Origin: Muribaculaceae bacterium
GTDB lineage: Bacteria; Bacteroidota; Bacteroidia; Bacteroidales; Muribaculaceae
Length of the DNA stretch: 45,233 nt
Direction: 5' to 3'
Assembly (NCBI GenBank): GCA_017626045.1
Contig: JAGAJP010000017.1
Coordinates: 1-45,233 of the forward strand
The notes under the pieces were generated by a model, which saw only the letters and a list, made by a program, of their open reading frames with translations, had not been told where the DNA came from and searched no databases. Shown piece by piece: positions 36,067 through 44,101 of this stretch. Every line of letters begins with the position of its first letter. The first letter of the stretch is position 1. The position numbers were made by a program, and so were the translations under genes.

Positions 36067-37245
36067 CTATTCCACATACAGCACGAGTCCCTTCAGGTAT
36101 TCTCCCTCGGGATGGGAGATGTCTATGGGGTGGTCGGCGGGCTGGGTGAGCTGGTGAAGGATGCGGACACGGCGTCCGGACTTCGCCGCCGCGCTGAAGA
36201 CCGCCAGACGGAACGCCTCGCGGGTCACCACCTGCGAGCACGAGAAGGTGAAGAGCACGCCTCCCGGCTTTATTTTCTCGAATGCCTTGGCGTTGAGCTT
36301 ACGGTAGCCGATGAGTCCGTTTTTAAGCGCCGATCGGTGTTTTGCGAAGGCGGGAGGGTCGAGGATTATCAGGTCATACTCCTTGTCTGGCATCTCGTTG
36401 AGAAACTTGAAGGCGTCCACGGCATAGGTGCGGTGGCGTTCGTCGCCCGGGAAGTTGAGGGCTATGTTGGCGTCGGTGAGTGCCGCCGCCTTGGCGGAGG
36501 AGTCTACTGAAACCACGCTTTGTGCGCCTCCGCGCATCGCGTAGACCGAGAAACCGCCGGTGTAGCAGAACATGTTCAGCACCTTGCGTCCCTTGGCGTA
36601 TTTCTCGAGGAGCGCGCGGTTCTCGCGCTGGTCTACGAAGAATCCGGTCTTCTGGCCGCGCAGCCAGTCGATGTTGAACTGGAGACCGTTTTCCGTGGCA
36701 ATGTTGCCGTCGTAGCTTCCGATCAGATATTCGTTTTCCGGGTCGAGACCTGCCTTGTAGGGGAGTGTCGTCTCGCTCTTGTAGTATACGTTTCGGATTC
36801 TTGCGTCGGGAAGTGTGGTCAACGCCTCCGCGATGCGGCGGCGCTCGAAATGCATTCCCGGGCTGTGTGCCTGGACTACGGCGGTGTCGCCGTAGATGTC
36901 TATCACGAGCCCAGGCATGAAGTCTCCCTCGCCGTGCACCAGACGGAAGCAGTCGTTGTCTTCTCTGATGAGGCCGAGGGTTCGGCGCAGCCTGAGCGCT
37001 TCCTCAAGGCGCCGGTCGAAGAAATCTTCCGGCAGACGGTCGGTTCCGAACTCGAGGATGCGCACTGCTATCGAGCCTATCTGGTAATGGCCGATGCCGA
37101 GCACCGTGCCGTCGTTTCCCTTCACCACACACTGGTCTCCTTCCTCAAGCCCCTCCGGGAGCGAGGCTATCGCTCCGGAGAATACCCACGGATGATGACG
37201 CAGTATGCTTTCTTCCTTCCCTTTTTTCAGTATGACTGTTTTCAT
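36067..37245 (-). CDS. rlmI: RlmI-like class I rRNA cytosine methyltransferase
   Basis: 392 residues. An N-terminal PUA domain (~1-75, ILKKGKEESILRHHPWVFSGAI) is followed by the central RlmI-type domain and a SAM-binding Rossmann domain with VLNMFCYTGGFSVYAMRGGA. The catalytic motif is YDLIILDPPAFAKHRSA, and a late SCSQVV supplies the conserved Cys. RlmI makes m5C1962 in 23S rRNA in E. coli; the target here is inferred. Spacing is 8 bp from rseP and 18 bp to DPP III. Family assignment is firm, the exact site less so. Confidence 0.88.
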   Translation of the reverse strand: MKTVILKKGKEESILRHHPWVFSGAIASLPEGLEEGDQCVVKGNDGTVLGIGHYQIGSIAVRILEFGTDRLPEDFFDRRLEEALRLRRTLGLIREDNDCFRLVHGEGDFMPGLVIDIYGDTAVVQAHSPGMHFERRRIAEALTTLPDARIRNVYYKSETTLPYKAGLDPENEYLIGSYDGNIATENGLQFNIDWLRGQKTGFFVDQRENRALLEKYAKGRKVLNMFCYTGGFSVYAMRGGAQSVVSVDSSAKAAALTDANIALNFPGDERHRTYAVDAFKFLNEMPDKEYDLIILDPPAFAKHRSALKNGLIGYRKLNAKAFEKIKPGGVLFTFSCSQVVTREAFRLAVFSAAAKSGRRVRILHQLTQPADHPIDISHPEGEYLKGLVLYVE

Positions 37246-37253
37246 TGGTTGCG

Positions 37254-38708
37254 TTATTTGAAGAAGAATCTTATGATGTCCATGCCGTTGGCGTAGACAA
37301 GCAGGAGTATCAGGAGTGCCATTCCTGTCATCTGCGCGTATTCCATGAATTTTTCCGACGGCTTGCGGCGGAAGATCACTTCATAGAGCAGGAAGAGCAC
37401 GTGGCCGCCGTCGAGCGCCGGTATCGGAAGGATGTTCATGAACGCGAGCGCCACCGACAGGAACGCGGCGATGTTCCAGAAGGCTATCCAGTCCCACGAC
37501 TCGGGGAAGATGCTGCCGATAGCGCCGAAACCGCCCACCGACTTGGCACCCTCTTTGGTGAACACGAGCTTCATGCTCTTCACATAGCTTGTGAGCCGGT
37601 CGGTTCCCATCTCTATTCCTCGCGGTATGGAGGAGAAGATGCTGTAGCGTTTTTCCTTGGTCTTGAAGAATGCCGACGGGTCTATCTCGAGCCCTATGCC
37701 CATCTTGGAGTTGTCCGACAGGGTCACCGGAAGGTTCAGCGTGTCTGCGGCGTTTAGGTTCTTCCTCACCACAGTCACGTCTATCGTCTCGTTGTCGTGC
37801 CCCTCGAGAGTGGAGAGGAATTCGGTGAGGCTCGGGGTCGACTTGCCGTTGATGGCGATGATTTCATCCTTTTCCTTCACGCCCGCCTTTGCCGCGCCCT
37901 CGCCCGGCATCACCTGCGTCACGCGTGTGGGGATGCGGTATGTGAAGAAGTTGATCTGCGCGGTGTCGCTTTTCGCCTCTTCCTCAAGCATGAAGATGAA
38001 TTTCTCGGGAATTTTCACGATGGCGGTGCCGTCGCCTCGCCTTACCGTCACTTCCTTTGCCTGAATCATCCTCATGCGGTCTTCGGAGGGAAGGCCGTCA
38101 AGTTTTTCTCCGTCTGCCTCCAGCGGTATGTCGCCGTTGTGGAATCCCGCCTTCAGGGCTGCGCCGGAAAACTCAAGACCCTTGTCGGCATCGGATACCG
38201 ACACGTAGCGCTCGCCGGTGGCGAATACTATTCCGGCGTATATCAGGATAGCGAGCAGAAAATTGAACAGCACGCCGGCTATCATCACGAGAAGTCGCTG
38301 CCAGGCTGGCTTGCTTCTGAATTCATACGGTTTCGGGGGCTGTTTCATCTGGTCGGTGTCCATCGACTCGTCGATCATACCCGATATCTTGCAGTATCCG
38401 CCGAGGGGAATCCATCCGATACCGTATTCTGTGTCTTTCCAGAATCCCGATTTCTTACCGTCAGAGTCGCTTTCAGCGCATTCCGGCGTTTCGTCTCCCT
38501 TGCCGAGATTCTTCTGCCTGCCGAGACCTCCGATATATTTCCCGGGCTTCCATTTGAACAGTTCTTTCCAGGGGTCGAAGAAGATATAGAATTTCTCCAC
38601 CCTTATGCCGAAGATTCTGGCAAACAGGAAGTGGCCGAATTCATGGATGATTATGAGAATCGCGAGCGCCAATATCAGCTGCGCCGCCTTTATGAGGAAT
38701 GTTTCCAA
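37254..38708 (-). CDS. rseP: Site-2 intramembrane metalloprotease RseP
   Basis: 484 residues. Membrane zinc protease of family M50. HEFGHFLFAR (HExxH at 22-26) is in the first helix. Two PDZ regions follow, the second around MPGEGAAKAGVKEKDEIIAINGK. The third zinc ligand is in NILPIPALDGGHVLFLLYE near the C-terminus. It cleaves anti-sigma factors and remnant signal peptides within the inner membrane. It follows dxr by 51 bp, a neighbour pair I know from other Bacteroidota. Confidence 0.95.
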   Translation of the reverse strand: METFLIKAAQLILALAILIIIHEFGHFLFARIFGIRVEKFYIFFDPWKELFKWKPGKYIGGLGRQKNLGKGDETPECAESDSDGKKSGFWKDTEYGIGWIPLGGYCKISGMIDESMDTDQMKQPPKPYEFRSKPAWQRLLVMIAGVLFNFLLAILIYAGIVFATGERYVSVSDADKGLEFSGAALKAGFHNGDIPLEADGEKLDGLPSEDRMRMIQAKEVTVRRGDGTAIVKIPEKFIFMLEEEAKSDTAQINFFTYRIPTRVTQVMPGEGAAKAGVKEKDEIIAINGKSTPSLTEFLSTLEGHDNETIDVTVVRKNLNAADTLNLPVTLSDNSKMGIGLEIDPSAFFKTKEKRYSIFSSIPRGIEMGTDRLTSYVKSMKLVFTKEGAKSVGGFGAIGSIFPESWDWIAFWNIAAFLSVALAFMNILPIPALDGGHVLFLLYEVIFRRKPSEKFMEYAQMTGMALLILLLVYANGMDIIRFFFK

Positions 38709-38759
38709 TTCTGTGTCGTTTTGTTTTTTGGGGGTTATGTTCTTGTCAATTGTTTCTTG

Positions 38760-39929
38760 TCATCTGCCGAGCGAGTCCGCCACTTCCTCCGCCACCTTTC
38801 TTGCCTCGGAGTTGGTTGCCACCAAGGTCTCGAGGTCGGGAGTGTCGCTGACTGCCACGCGCTGCATGGTGAGCCGCGCCACTTCTGGCATGGCGGTGAA
38901 GCGTATGCGGTTTTCAAGAAACCGCTGAACTGCTATCTCGTTGGCGGCGTTGAGGATGCAGGGCATGGTGCCTCCTCGGGAGATTGCCTCGAAGGCATAG
39001 CCGAGAAGCGGGAACTTGTCGAGGTCCGGCCGCTCAAATGTGAGGGATGCGTAGTCCTCGAGCCGCATCTTGCGTGCCTTTGTAGGGAGACGGTGGGGAT
39101 AGGAGAGGGCGTAGCGTATGGGGGTGTGCATGTCGGGCACGCCGAGCTGCGCCTTCACACTGCCGTCCTGATATTCCACCATCGAGTGCACGATCGACTG
39201 CGGATGCACCACCACCTCTATTCTCTCGGGCGGGCAGTCGAAAAGCCAGCGCGCCTCTATCATCTCGAAGCCCTTGTTCATCATCGAGGCCGAGTCGATG
39301 GTTACCTTTGCCCCCATGTCCCAGTTGGGATGTTTCAGAGCGTCGCCGGGCGTTACTGAGTCGAGCCTCTCTTTGCTCAGCGTGCGGAAGGGACCTCCGC
39401 TTGCCGTGAGGATTATCTTGCTCATCTCCGCCTTCGACTCTCCTTGGAGGCATTGGAATATTGCCGAGTGCTCGCTGTCTACCGGCACAATGTCGGCGCC
39501 GTGCTCCCGGCTGAGGCGGGTGATGAGCTCGCCTGCCACCACGAGGGTCTCCTTATTGGACAGCGCGATGGTCTTGCCTGCCTTTATCGCCGAGATTGTG
39601 GGGAGCAGTCCGCTGTAGCCCACCATGGCGGTGACCACCGTGTCGACGCATGGAAGCGCGGCTGCCTCGCATATCGCCTGCGGACCTGCCGCCACCCGTA
39701 TGCCGCTGCCCGCAAGGGCTTCGGCGAGAGGCTGATAAAACTCCTCTTCGCCTATCACCGCCATTTCCGGACGAAACGTCAGAGCCTGCTCCGCAAGTTT
39801 CTGCCACTGGCGGCGCGCCGTCAGGGCGCCGGCGCGAAACAGTTCCGGATATTCGGCTATTATGTCGAGTGTCTGGGTCCCGATGCTTCCCGTGGATCCC
39901 AGCACTGCTATAGTTTTTACTGAACTCAT
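38760..39929 (-). CDS. dxr: 1-deoxy-D-xylulose-5-phosphate reductoisomerase
   Basis: 389 residues. First committed enzyme of the MEP pathway: it converts DXP to MEP with NADPH. The nucleotide-binding GSTGSIG is at 11-17, the substrate and metal segment is DIVPVDSEHSAIFQCLQG, and ILTASGGPFR and KVTIDSASMMNKGFEMIEA are both present. The length is usual. It lies 53 bp after the LytM-like gene and before rseP. It works in the same pathway as ispG at the other end of the window. Confidence 0.97.
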   Translation of the reverse strand: MSSVKTIAVLGSTGSIGTQTLDIIAEYPELFRAGALTARRQWQKLAEQALTFRPEMAVIGEEEFYQPLAEALAGSGIRVAAGPQAICEAAALPCVDTVVTAMVGYSGLLPTISAIKAGKTIALSNKETLVVAGELITRLSREHGADIVPVDSEHSAIFQCLQGESKAEMSKIILTASGGPFRTLSKERLDSVTPGDALKHPNWDMGAKVTIDSASMMNKGFEMIEARWLFDCPPERIEVVVHPQSIVHSMVEYQDGSVKAQLGVPDMHTPIRYALSYPHRLPTKARKMRLEDYASLTFERPDLDKFPLLGYAFEAISRGGTMPCILNAANEIAVQRFLENRIRFTAMPEVARLTMQRVAVSDTPDLETLVATNSEARKVAEEVADSLGR

Positions 39930-39982
39930 ATTGCTGTTCTGTTTTTTTCTTCAGATTGAGTATTTATTTGATTTGTCTGTCA

Positions 39983-40861
39983 CTATCTGCCCATGGGCAG
40001 TCCGGAGAGAGTGTAGGGTTCTTCCGCCGGCCGGTTGCCGTTGCCCTCGATGTAGCGCGCCGGGGCAAGGGGAGTGCCGTCATACCATATTTCCAGATAA
40101 AACCAGCCGGGGCCGGTGGCGCCGCCGCGCGGACCGTGGGCTATGACGCTGCCTCCTTCCACATGGCTTCCGGGGGCTACGGTGGGAGTGCCGATATGCG
40201 AATAGCGCGACACGAAGCCGTTGTCGTGGTGGAGTACTATTGCGGCGCCACCTTCCGGAGCCGGATTCTGCAGCGATATCACCCTGCCGTCGGCTATGGC
40301 GTCGAGCGGGCTTTCCTTAGGCGTCACTATCCGAGCCTTGAGCGACTGCCGGGACTGCTCCGACACGACAGCGCCGGCTCCCGGAATGTAGAAACGCATC
40401 TGGTCGGCTGCCAATGGCGCGAGAATGCCCACATTGTATTTCTCGCGGTCTTTCATCCTGTCGATAAACTCTATCTCCCGGGGCGATGCCGGAAGCAGCG
40501 AGTCGGGGGGCAGTTCGTTTGGAAGCATGGTGGTCAGCGTGCTGTCGGAGGGGGTGCGGTCGGTGTCAAATACGGTGAGGATGTTGGAGAGAAACAGACT
40601 GTTGCGTTCGTAGGCATCCCTTATCGAGTCGAGGCGTAGGAGACTTTTTTCCGCTGCGGCCCTCTCACCCTCCTTCAGGTAGCCCGGCATAAGAGTTCGC
40701 AGAGGGGTCGCCACAATCAGGGCGCCCGCCAGAACCAGCATCACAAGGAAGGCGGCGGCGAGACTTATCCAGAGCATATAGGGGCGCACGCACACCGAGG
40801 CTATCTGCCTCAGGCGCGATTCATCACTGATGCTTATGCGGTATCTTTTGCTTGCTCTCAT
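39983..40861 (-). CDS. LytM/M23-fold membrane protein with missing zinc ligands
   Basis: 292 residues: a short cytoplasmic head, one membrane helix (~29-51), a helical stalk (~60-150) and a C-terminal LytM/M23 domain (~165-275). The fold is clear from TPKESPLDAIADGRVI, IVLHHDNGFVSRYSH and APGSHVEGGSVIAHGP. The first zinc motif (H-x3-D, usually just before the PKxSxV segment) is replaced by LKARIV (174-179). The HLHFE motif is replaced by WFYLEIW (253-259). It should therefore not cut peptidoglycan. As in EnvC or NlpD, it may recruit or activate a hydrolase (inference). It heads the dxr-rseP operon and has the best promoter on that strand. Confidence 0.85.
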   Translation of the reverse strand: MRASKRYRISISDESRLRQIASVCVRPYMLWISLAAAFLVMLVLAGALIVATPLRTLMPGYLKEGERAAAEKSLLRLDSIRDAYERNSLFLSNILTVFDTDRTPSDSTLTTMLPNELPPDSLLPASPREIEFIDRMKDREKYNVGILAPLAADQMRFYIPGAGAVVSEQSRQSLKARIVTPKESPLDAIADGRVISLQNPAPEGGAAIVLHHDNGFVSRYSHIGTPTVAPGSHVEGGSVIAHGPRGGATGPGWFYLEIWYDGTPLAPARYIEGNGNRPAEEPYTLSGLPMGR

Positions 40862-40918
40862 CCTGACTGAGAGGGTGCTCCGGATGCCCGGCAGCCGCCC
40901 CTCTTATATATTATGGTG

Positions 40919-40950
40919 CAAATTTAATCAAAAATCGGCAATATATCAAA
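40919..40950 (-). promoter_or_regulatory. Bacteroidota-type promoter of the LytM-dxr-rseP operon
   Basis: On the minus strand: TTTG (40950-40947), a 20-bp spacer and TAAATTTG (40926-40919), a full consensus match. The start should be near 40912, giving a leader of ~50 nt. The same 170-bp gap must also hold the promoter for the divergent OmpA-family gene, where I found only weak candidates. Confidence 0.88.
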
Positions 40951-41035
40951 TTGCAGTGAACCAAACTTCATGTATCTCGTTTTATTATCAAAAACAAACC
41001 TTAATATTTATTAATTAAAACAATTCCATTTAACT

Positions 41036-42307
41036 ATGAAAACGCGAAATCTCAATCTATTGCTTGCCTTATTCGCCGGATCCTTTGCGATTCCGATCAT
41101 GGCGGAGGCCCAGGATGACGTGGTAGTCTCGGAAGAGGCTGTATCCGTAACAGAGTTTGACTGTGACAATACCGACCGTTATAGCTCAAGTTGGCGCGAC
41201 AACTGGTTTATTCAGATTGGCGCCGGTGTAAATCAGCCTTTTGTCGAGTCCGGCATCGGTATCGACAACGGCATGAAAGCAGTCGACAAACGTCTCATTA
41301 CCCCTGAATACAATTTCGGCGTTGGCCGTTGGTTCACACCATACGTAGGATTCCGTCTGAACGCCCTCGGCGGCGTGCTCCACTGGGATAATCCTACCGC
41401 AGCACGACCTCACGACGGATGGACACGCGCCAATCACGTTAACCTCAACTTCGAGATCATGTGGGATATGTGCAACTCTCTCGGTGGTGTCGATTTCGAC
41501 CGTCCTGTCAGTGTGATTCCGTTCTTCGGTGTCGGCGGTGACTTTATGTGGAACATCAAGGGTCGCGACGGAGGTGCTCCGGCAGCCACCAATATCCTCA
41601 ACTGCAAGAACGAGCCTTGGAGACGTTCATGGTCAGTTCCCGTTTCGGCAGGTATCCAGTTCCGTTTCCGTCTCTGCAAGTATGTGGACTTCTTCGCTGA
41701 GGCAAGGGCTTCATTCTATGGCGACAACTGGAACGGATGTGCTTATGGACGCGCTGTTGAGGCAAACGTGTCGGCTCTCGGCGGTTTCAATTTCAACATC
41801 GGCGGCAGAGGATTTGATACCTACAACGAGTGCATGACAGCATCACAGATCGCAGCCCTCAACGGCGAGGTCAACAATCTTCGTGCAGAGCTTCTCGAGT
41901 CGAACCAGGCTCTCGCAGCCGCTCTGGCTCAGAATGCCAACCGCACAGACGCAGTCGCAGAGACCGTTGACTGCCCCGACCAGCCGCTGCTCGCAACAGT
42001 ACGTTTCAAGATCAACTCAAGCGTGATCGAGCCTCAGGAAGAGGTCAATGTCTACAACATGGCTCAGTATCTTAAGGAATATCCCGACATGAACGTGACA
42101 GTGGTCGGATATGCCGACAAGGACACCGGTACAGCCGAATACAACAAGGAGCTCTCCGTTCGCCGCGCACAGACTGTGGCAGACGCACTCACCGGCAAGT
42201 ACGGAATCTCTTCGAGCAGAGTCACCGTCAAGGGTGAGGGCAGCGCCGAGCAGCCTTATCCGGATGAGAACAACTGGAATAGAATCGTAATCTTTGTGAC
42301 CGAATAA
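41036..42307 (+). CDS. OmpA-family outer-membrane protein, second copy
   Basis: 423 residues with a signal peptide ending MAEAQ (~26). An aromatic-rich beta-barrel region (~55-265) includes WFIQIGAGVNQPF, WFTPYVGFRLNALGG and VIPFFGVGGDFMW. A short helical linker (LNGEVNNLRAELLESNQALA) leads to the OmpA domain (~315-423) with VTVVGYADKDTGT and LSVRRAQTVADAL, which keeps the peptidoglycan-binding Asp and Arg. Same layout as the protein at 6.1-7.2 kb, but with a coiled linker instead of a Pro-rich one. Divergent from the LytM operon. A terminator follows. Confidence 0.92.
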   Translation: MKTRNLNLLLALFAGSFAIPIMAEAQDDVVVSEEAVSVTEFDCDNTDRYSSSWRDNWFIQIGAGVNQPFVESGIGIDNGMKAVDKRLITPEYNFGVGRWFTPYVGFRLNALGGVLHWDNPTAARPHDGWTRANHVNLNFEIMWDMCNSLGGVDFDRPVSVIPFFGVGGDFMWNIKGRDGGAPAATNILNCKNEPWRRSWSVPVSAGIQFRFRLCKYVDFFAEARASFYGDNWNGCAYGRAVEANVSALGGFNFNIGGRGFDTYNECMTASQIAALNGEVNNLRAELLESNQALAAALAQNANRTDAVAETVDCPDQPLLATVRFKINSSVIEPQEEVNVYNMAQYLKEYPDMNVTVVGYADKDTGTAEYNKELSVRRAQTVADALTGKYGISSSRVTVKGEGSAEQPYPDENNWNRIVIFVTE

Positions 42308-42338
42308 GTGAATTCAAGATATTGTCTGTCTGATTCGA

Positions 42339-42365
42339 CCCCGGAGCCGAGGCTCCGGGGTTTTT
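42339..42365 (+). terminator. Rho-independent terminator after the second OmpA-family gene
   Basis: Arms ccccggagcc (42339-42348) and ggctccgggg (42351-42360), with the inner pairs opening to form the loop, followed by five T. Confidence 0.92.
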
Positions 42366-42378
42366 CTTGCTTAAGATA

Positions 42379-42432
42379 GCTATGGTAGCTATAGTAGCTA
42401 TAGTAGCTATAGTAGCTAACTTAGCTATAGTA
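42379..42432. repeat. 9-bp tandem array (gctatagta x6)
   Basis: Six units: gctatggta, three gctatagta, gctaactta, gctatagta. They begin 14 bp after the terminator's T-run. The unit type is the same as at 13054-13107. It is non-coding. Confidence 0.92.
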
Positions 42433-42491
42433 GTCTTTCCGGCCTCTATGAAATGAGATTTTTATGTTATGCAGCATGTTTTGCCGAAAAT

Positions 42492-42555
42492 GTGGAAATT
42501 TTCCAAAAATATTTGCCGGAATCTTTGGTGGAATGATTAAAACAATTTATATTTG
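42492..42555 (+). promoter_or_regulatory. gdhA promoter with upstream inverted repeat
   Basis: TTTG (42524-42527), a 20-bp spacer and TATATTTG (42548-42555) give a full consensus match. Transcription should start near 42562, with a ~87-nt leader. Upstream, TGGAAA-T-TTTCCA (42492-42504) is a 13-nt inverted repeat that could bind a dimeric regulator. It is flanked by two copies of tttgccg (42480-42486 and 42512-42518). The regulator role is inference. Confidence 0.85.
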
Positions 42556-42648
42556 CAAGTGAAATCCTCAAAGAGAACTTTTCTTTGCGGTTTCACGGTT
42601 AAAGAATGTGTAATAAACCTCATTGGTAATTCTTAAAATCAATACACT

Positions 42649-43989
42649 ATGAACATTAATGAGATTATGGCCGGTCTCGAGGCCAAGCACCCGGGTGAGA
42701 AAGAATTTCTCCAGGCAGTGAAGGAAGTGCTTCTTTCAGTAGAAGACGTCTACAACCAGCACCCCGAATATGAGAAGGCGCGCATCATAGAGCGTATGGT
42801 GGAGCCTGACCGCATCTTCACCTTCCGTGTGACTTGGGTCGACGACAAGGGCGAGGTTCAGAACAATATCGGCTACCGCGTGCAGTTCAACAATGCCATC
42901 GGCCCATATAAGGGCGGCATCCGTTTCCATGCAAGCGTAAACCTTTCAATACTTAAGTTCCTCGGTTTCGAGCAGACTTTCAAAAACGCGCTCACCACAC
43001 TTCCGATGGGTGGCGGCAAGGGAGGCTCCGACTTCTCTCCGCGCGGCAAGAGCGACGCGGAAATCATGCGTTTCTGCCAGGCTTTCGTAATGGAACTGTG
43101 GCAGAATCTCGGTCCTGACCGCGACGTGCCTGCAGGCGACATAGGTGTCGGCGGCCGTGAGGTTGGCTACATGTATGGCATGTATAAGAAACTCGCCCGT
43201 GAGAACACCGGTACTTTCACTGGCAAGGGTCTGAGCTTCGGCGGCAGCCGTCTGCGTCCTGAGGCTACCGGTTTCGGCGCTATCTACTTCGTGCAGAATG
43301 TGCTCAAGAAAGTATGGAACCAGGAGCTCGCCGGCAAGACCGTGGCAATCTCCGGTTTCGGCAACGTGGCATGGGGTGCCGCTAAGAAGGCTACCTCTCT
43401 CGGTGCGAAGGTCGTTACCCTCTCCGGTCCTGACGGATATATCTATGATCCAGCCGGTCTCGACGCTGAGAAGATCGAATATATGCTCGAACTTCGCGCT
43501 TCCGGCAACGACGTTGTCGCTCCGTATGCCGACAAGTTCCCCGGCTCTACATTCTACGCAGGCCGCAAGCCCTGGGAGCAGAAGGTGGACATCGCGCTGC
43601 CTTGCGCAACCCAGAACGAGCTCAACGGCGAAGATGCGAAGATGCTTATCGCCAATGGTGTACAGCTCTGCGCTGAGGTTTCCAACATGGGTTGCACCCC
43701 GGAAGCTATCGATGCCTTCATCGCCAACAAGACTGTTTACTGCCCGGGCAAGGCTGTGAATGCCGGCGGCGTGGGAGTGTCGGGCCTCGAGATGAGCCAG
43801 GATGCAGAACACCTGCAGTGGAGCGCCGACGAGGTAGACCAGCGTCTGCACACCATGATGAGCGACATCCACAACGCTTGCGTTGAACATGGCATGCAGC
43901 CCGACGGCTACATCAACTATATGAAGGGTGCCAACATCGCCGGCTTCCTCAAGGTTGCCGACGCCATGATGGCTCAGGGAGTAATCTGA
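42649..43989 (+). CDS. gdhA: NADP-type glutamate dehydrogenase
   Basis: 446 residues, the length of hexameric NADP-dependent enzymes. It interconverts 2-oxoglutarate plus ammonium and glutamate, the main ammonium-assimilation route in Bacteroides-type bacteria. Seen: YRVQFNNAIGPYKGGIRFH, the catalytic-Lys segment TTLPMGGGKGGSDF (~117-130), PAGDIGVGGREVGYM, the Rossmann motif ISGFGNVAWGAAKKA (~237-244) and NAGGVGVSGLEMSQ. It is transcribed alone from its own strong promoter and closed by a convergent inverted repeat. Confidence 0.97.
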   Translation: MNINEIMAGLEAKHPGEKEFLQAVKEVLLSVEDVYNQHPEYEKARIIERMVEPDRIFTFRVTWVDDKGEVQNNIGYRVQFNNAIGPYKGGIRFHASVNLSILKFLGFEQTFKNALTTLPMGGGKGGSDFSPRGKSDAEIMRFCQAFVMELWQNLGPDRDVPAGDIGVGGREVGYMYGMYKKLARENTGTFTGKGLSFGGSRLRPEATGFGAIYFVQNVLKKVWNQELAGKTVAISGFGNVAWGAAKKATSLGAKVVTLSGPDGYIYDPAGLDAEKIEYMLELRASGNDVVAPYADKFPGSTFYAGRKPWEQKVDIALPCATQNELNGEDAKMLIANGVQLCAEVSNMGCTPEAIDAFIANKTVYCPGKAVNAGGVGVSGLEMSQDAEHLQWSADEVDQRLHTMMSDIHNACVEHGMQPDGYINYMKGANIAGFLKVADAMMAQGVI

Positions 43990-44003
43990 TTCCCCTCCGT
44001 TCT

Positions 44004-44101
44004 GAATTGAACATTTAAAATTGAGGATTGAAAATTCGAAGCAAGAATTTTCAATCCTCAATCTTTTAATTCTAAATTCTAATTACTAAATTCTAAATTA
44101 T
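44004..44101. repeat. AT-rich 7-bp periodic tract with a perfect 18-bp inverted repeat
   Basis: About 14 seven-base units run in one register between gdhA and the convergent dehydrogenase, from gaattga (44004) to aaattat (44101). The clearest part is taattct, aaattct, aattact, aaattct. The tract crosses the last codons of the dehydrogenase. It contains the inverted repeat 44020-44037/44045-44062. Confidence 0.65.
44020..44062. terminator. Inverted repeat between convergent genes, possible bidirectional terminator
   Basis: Arms attgaggattgaaaattc (44020-44037) and its exact complement (44045-44062) surround the 7-nt loop gaagcaa. The stem is AT-rich. The right side has cttttaatt and the left side aaa, so weak T-runs exist on both strands. 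Confidence 0.6.

Noticed and set aside
37797..39359. Long plus-strand frame of 520 codons
   Set aside because: It is antisense to rseP and dxr, both firmly assigned. High GC and codon bias produce long mirror frames here. The same reasoning rejects plus-strand frames at 31670-32728, 34198-35166 and 36520-37296.
40951..41035. Promoter for the second OmpA-family gene
   Set aside because: TTG near 40951 with TATCTCGT about 19 bp later matches the -7 box poorly. No better candidate was found, so no feature is listed.
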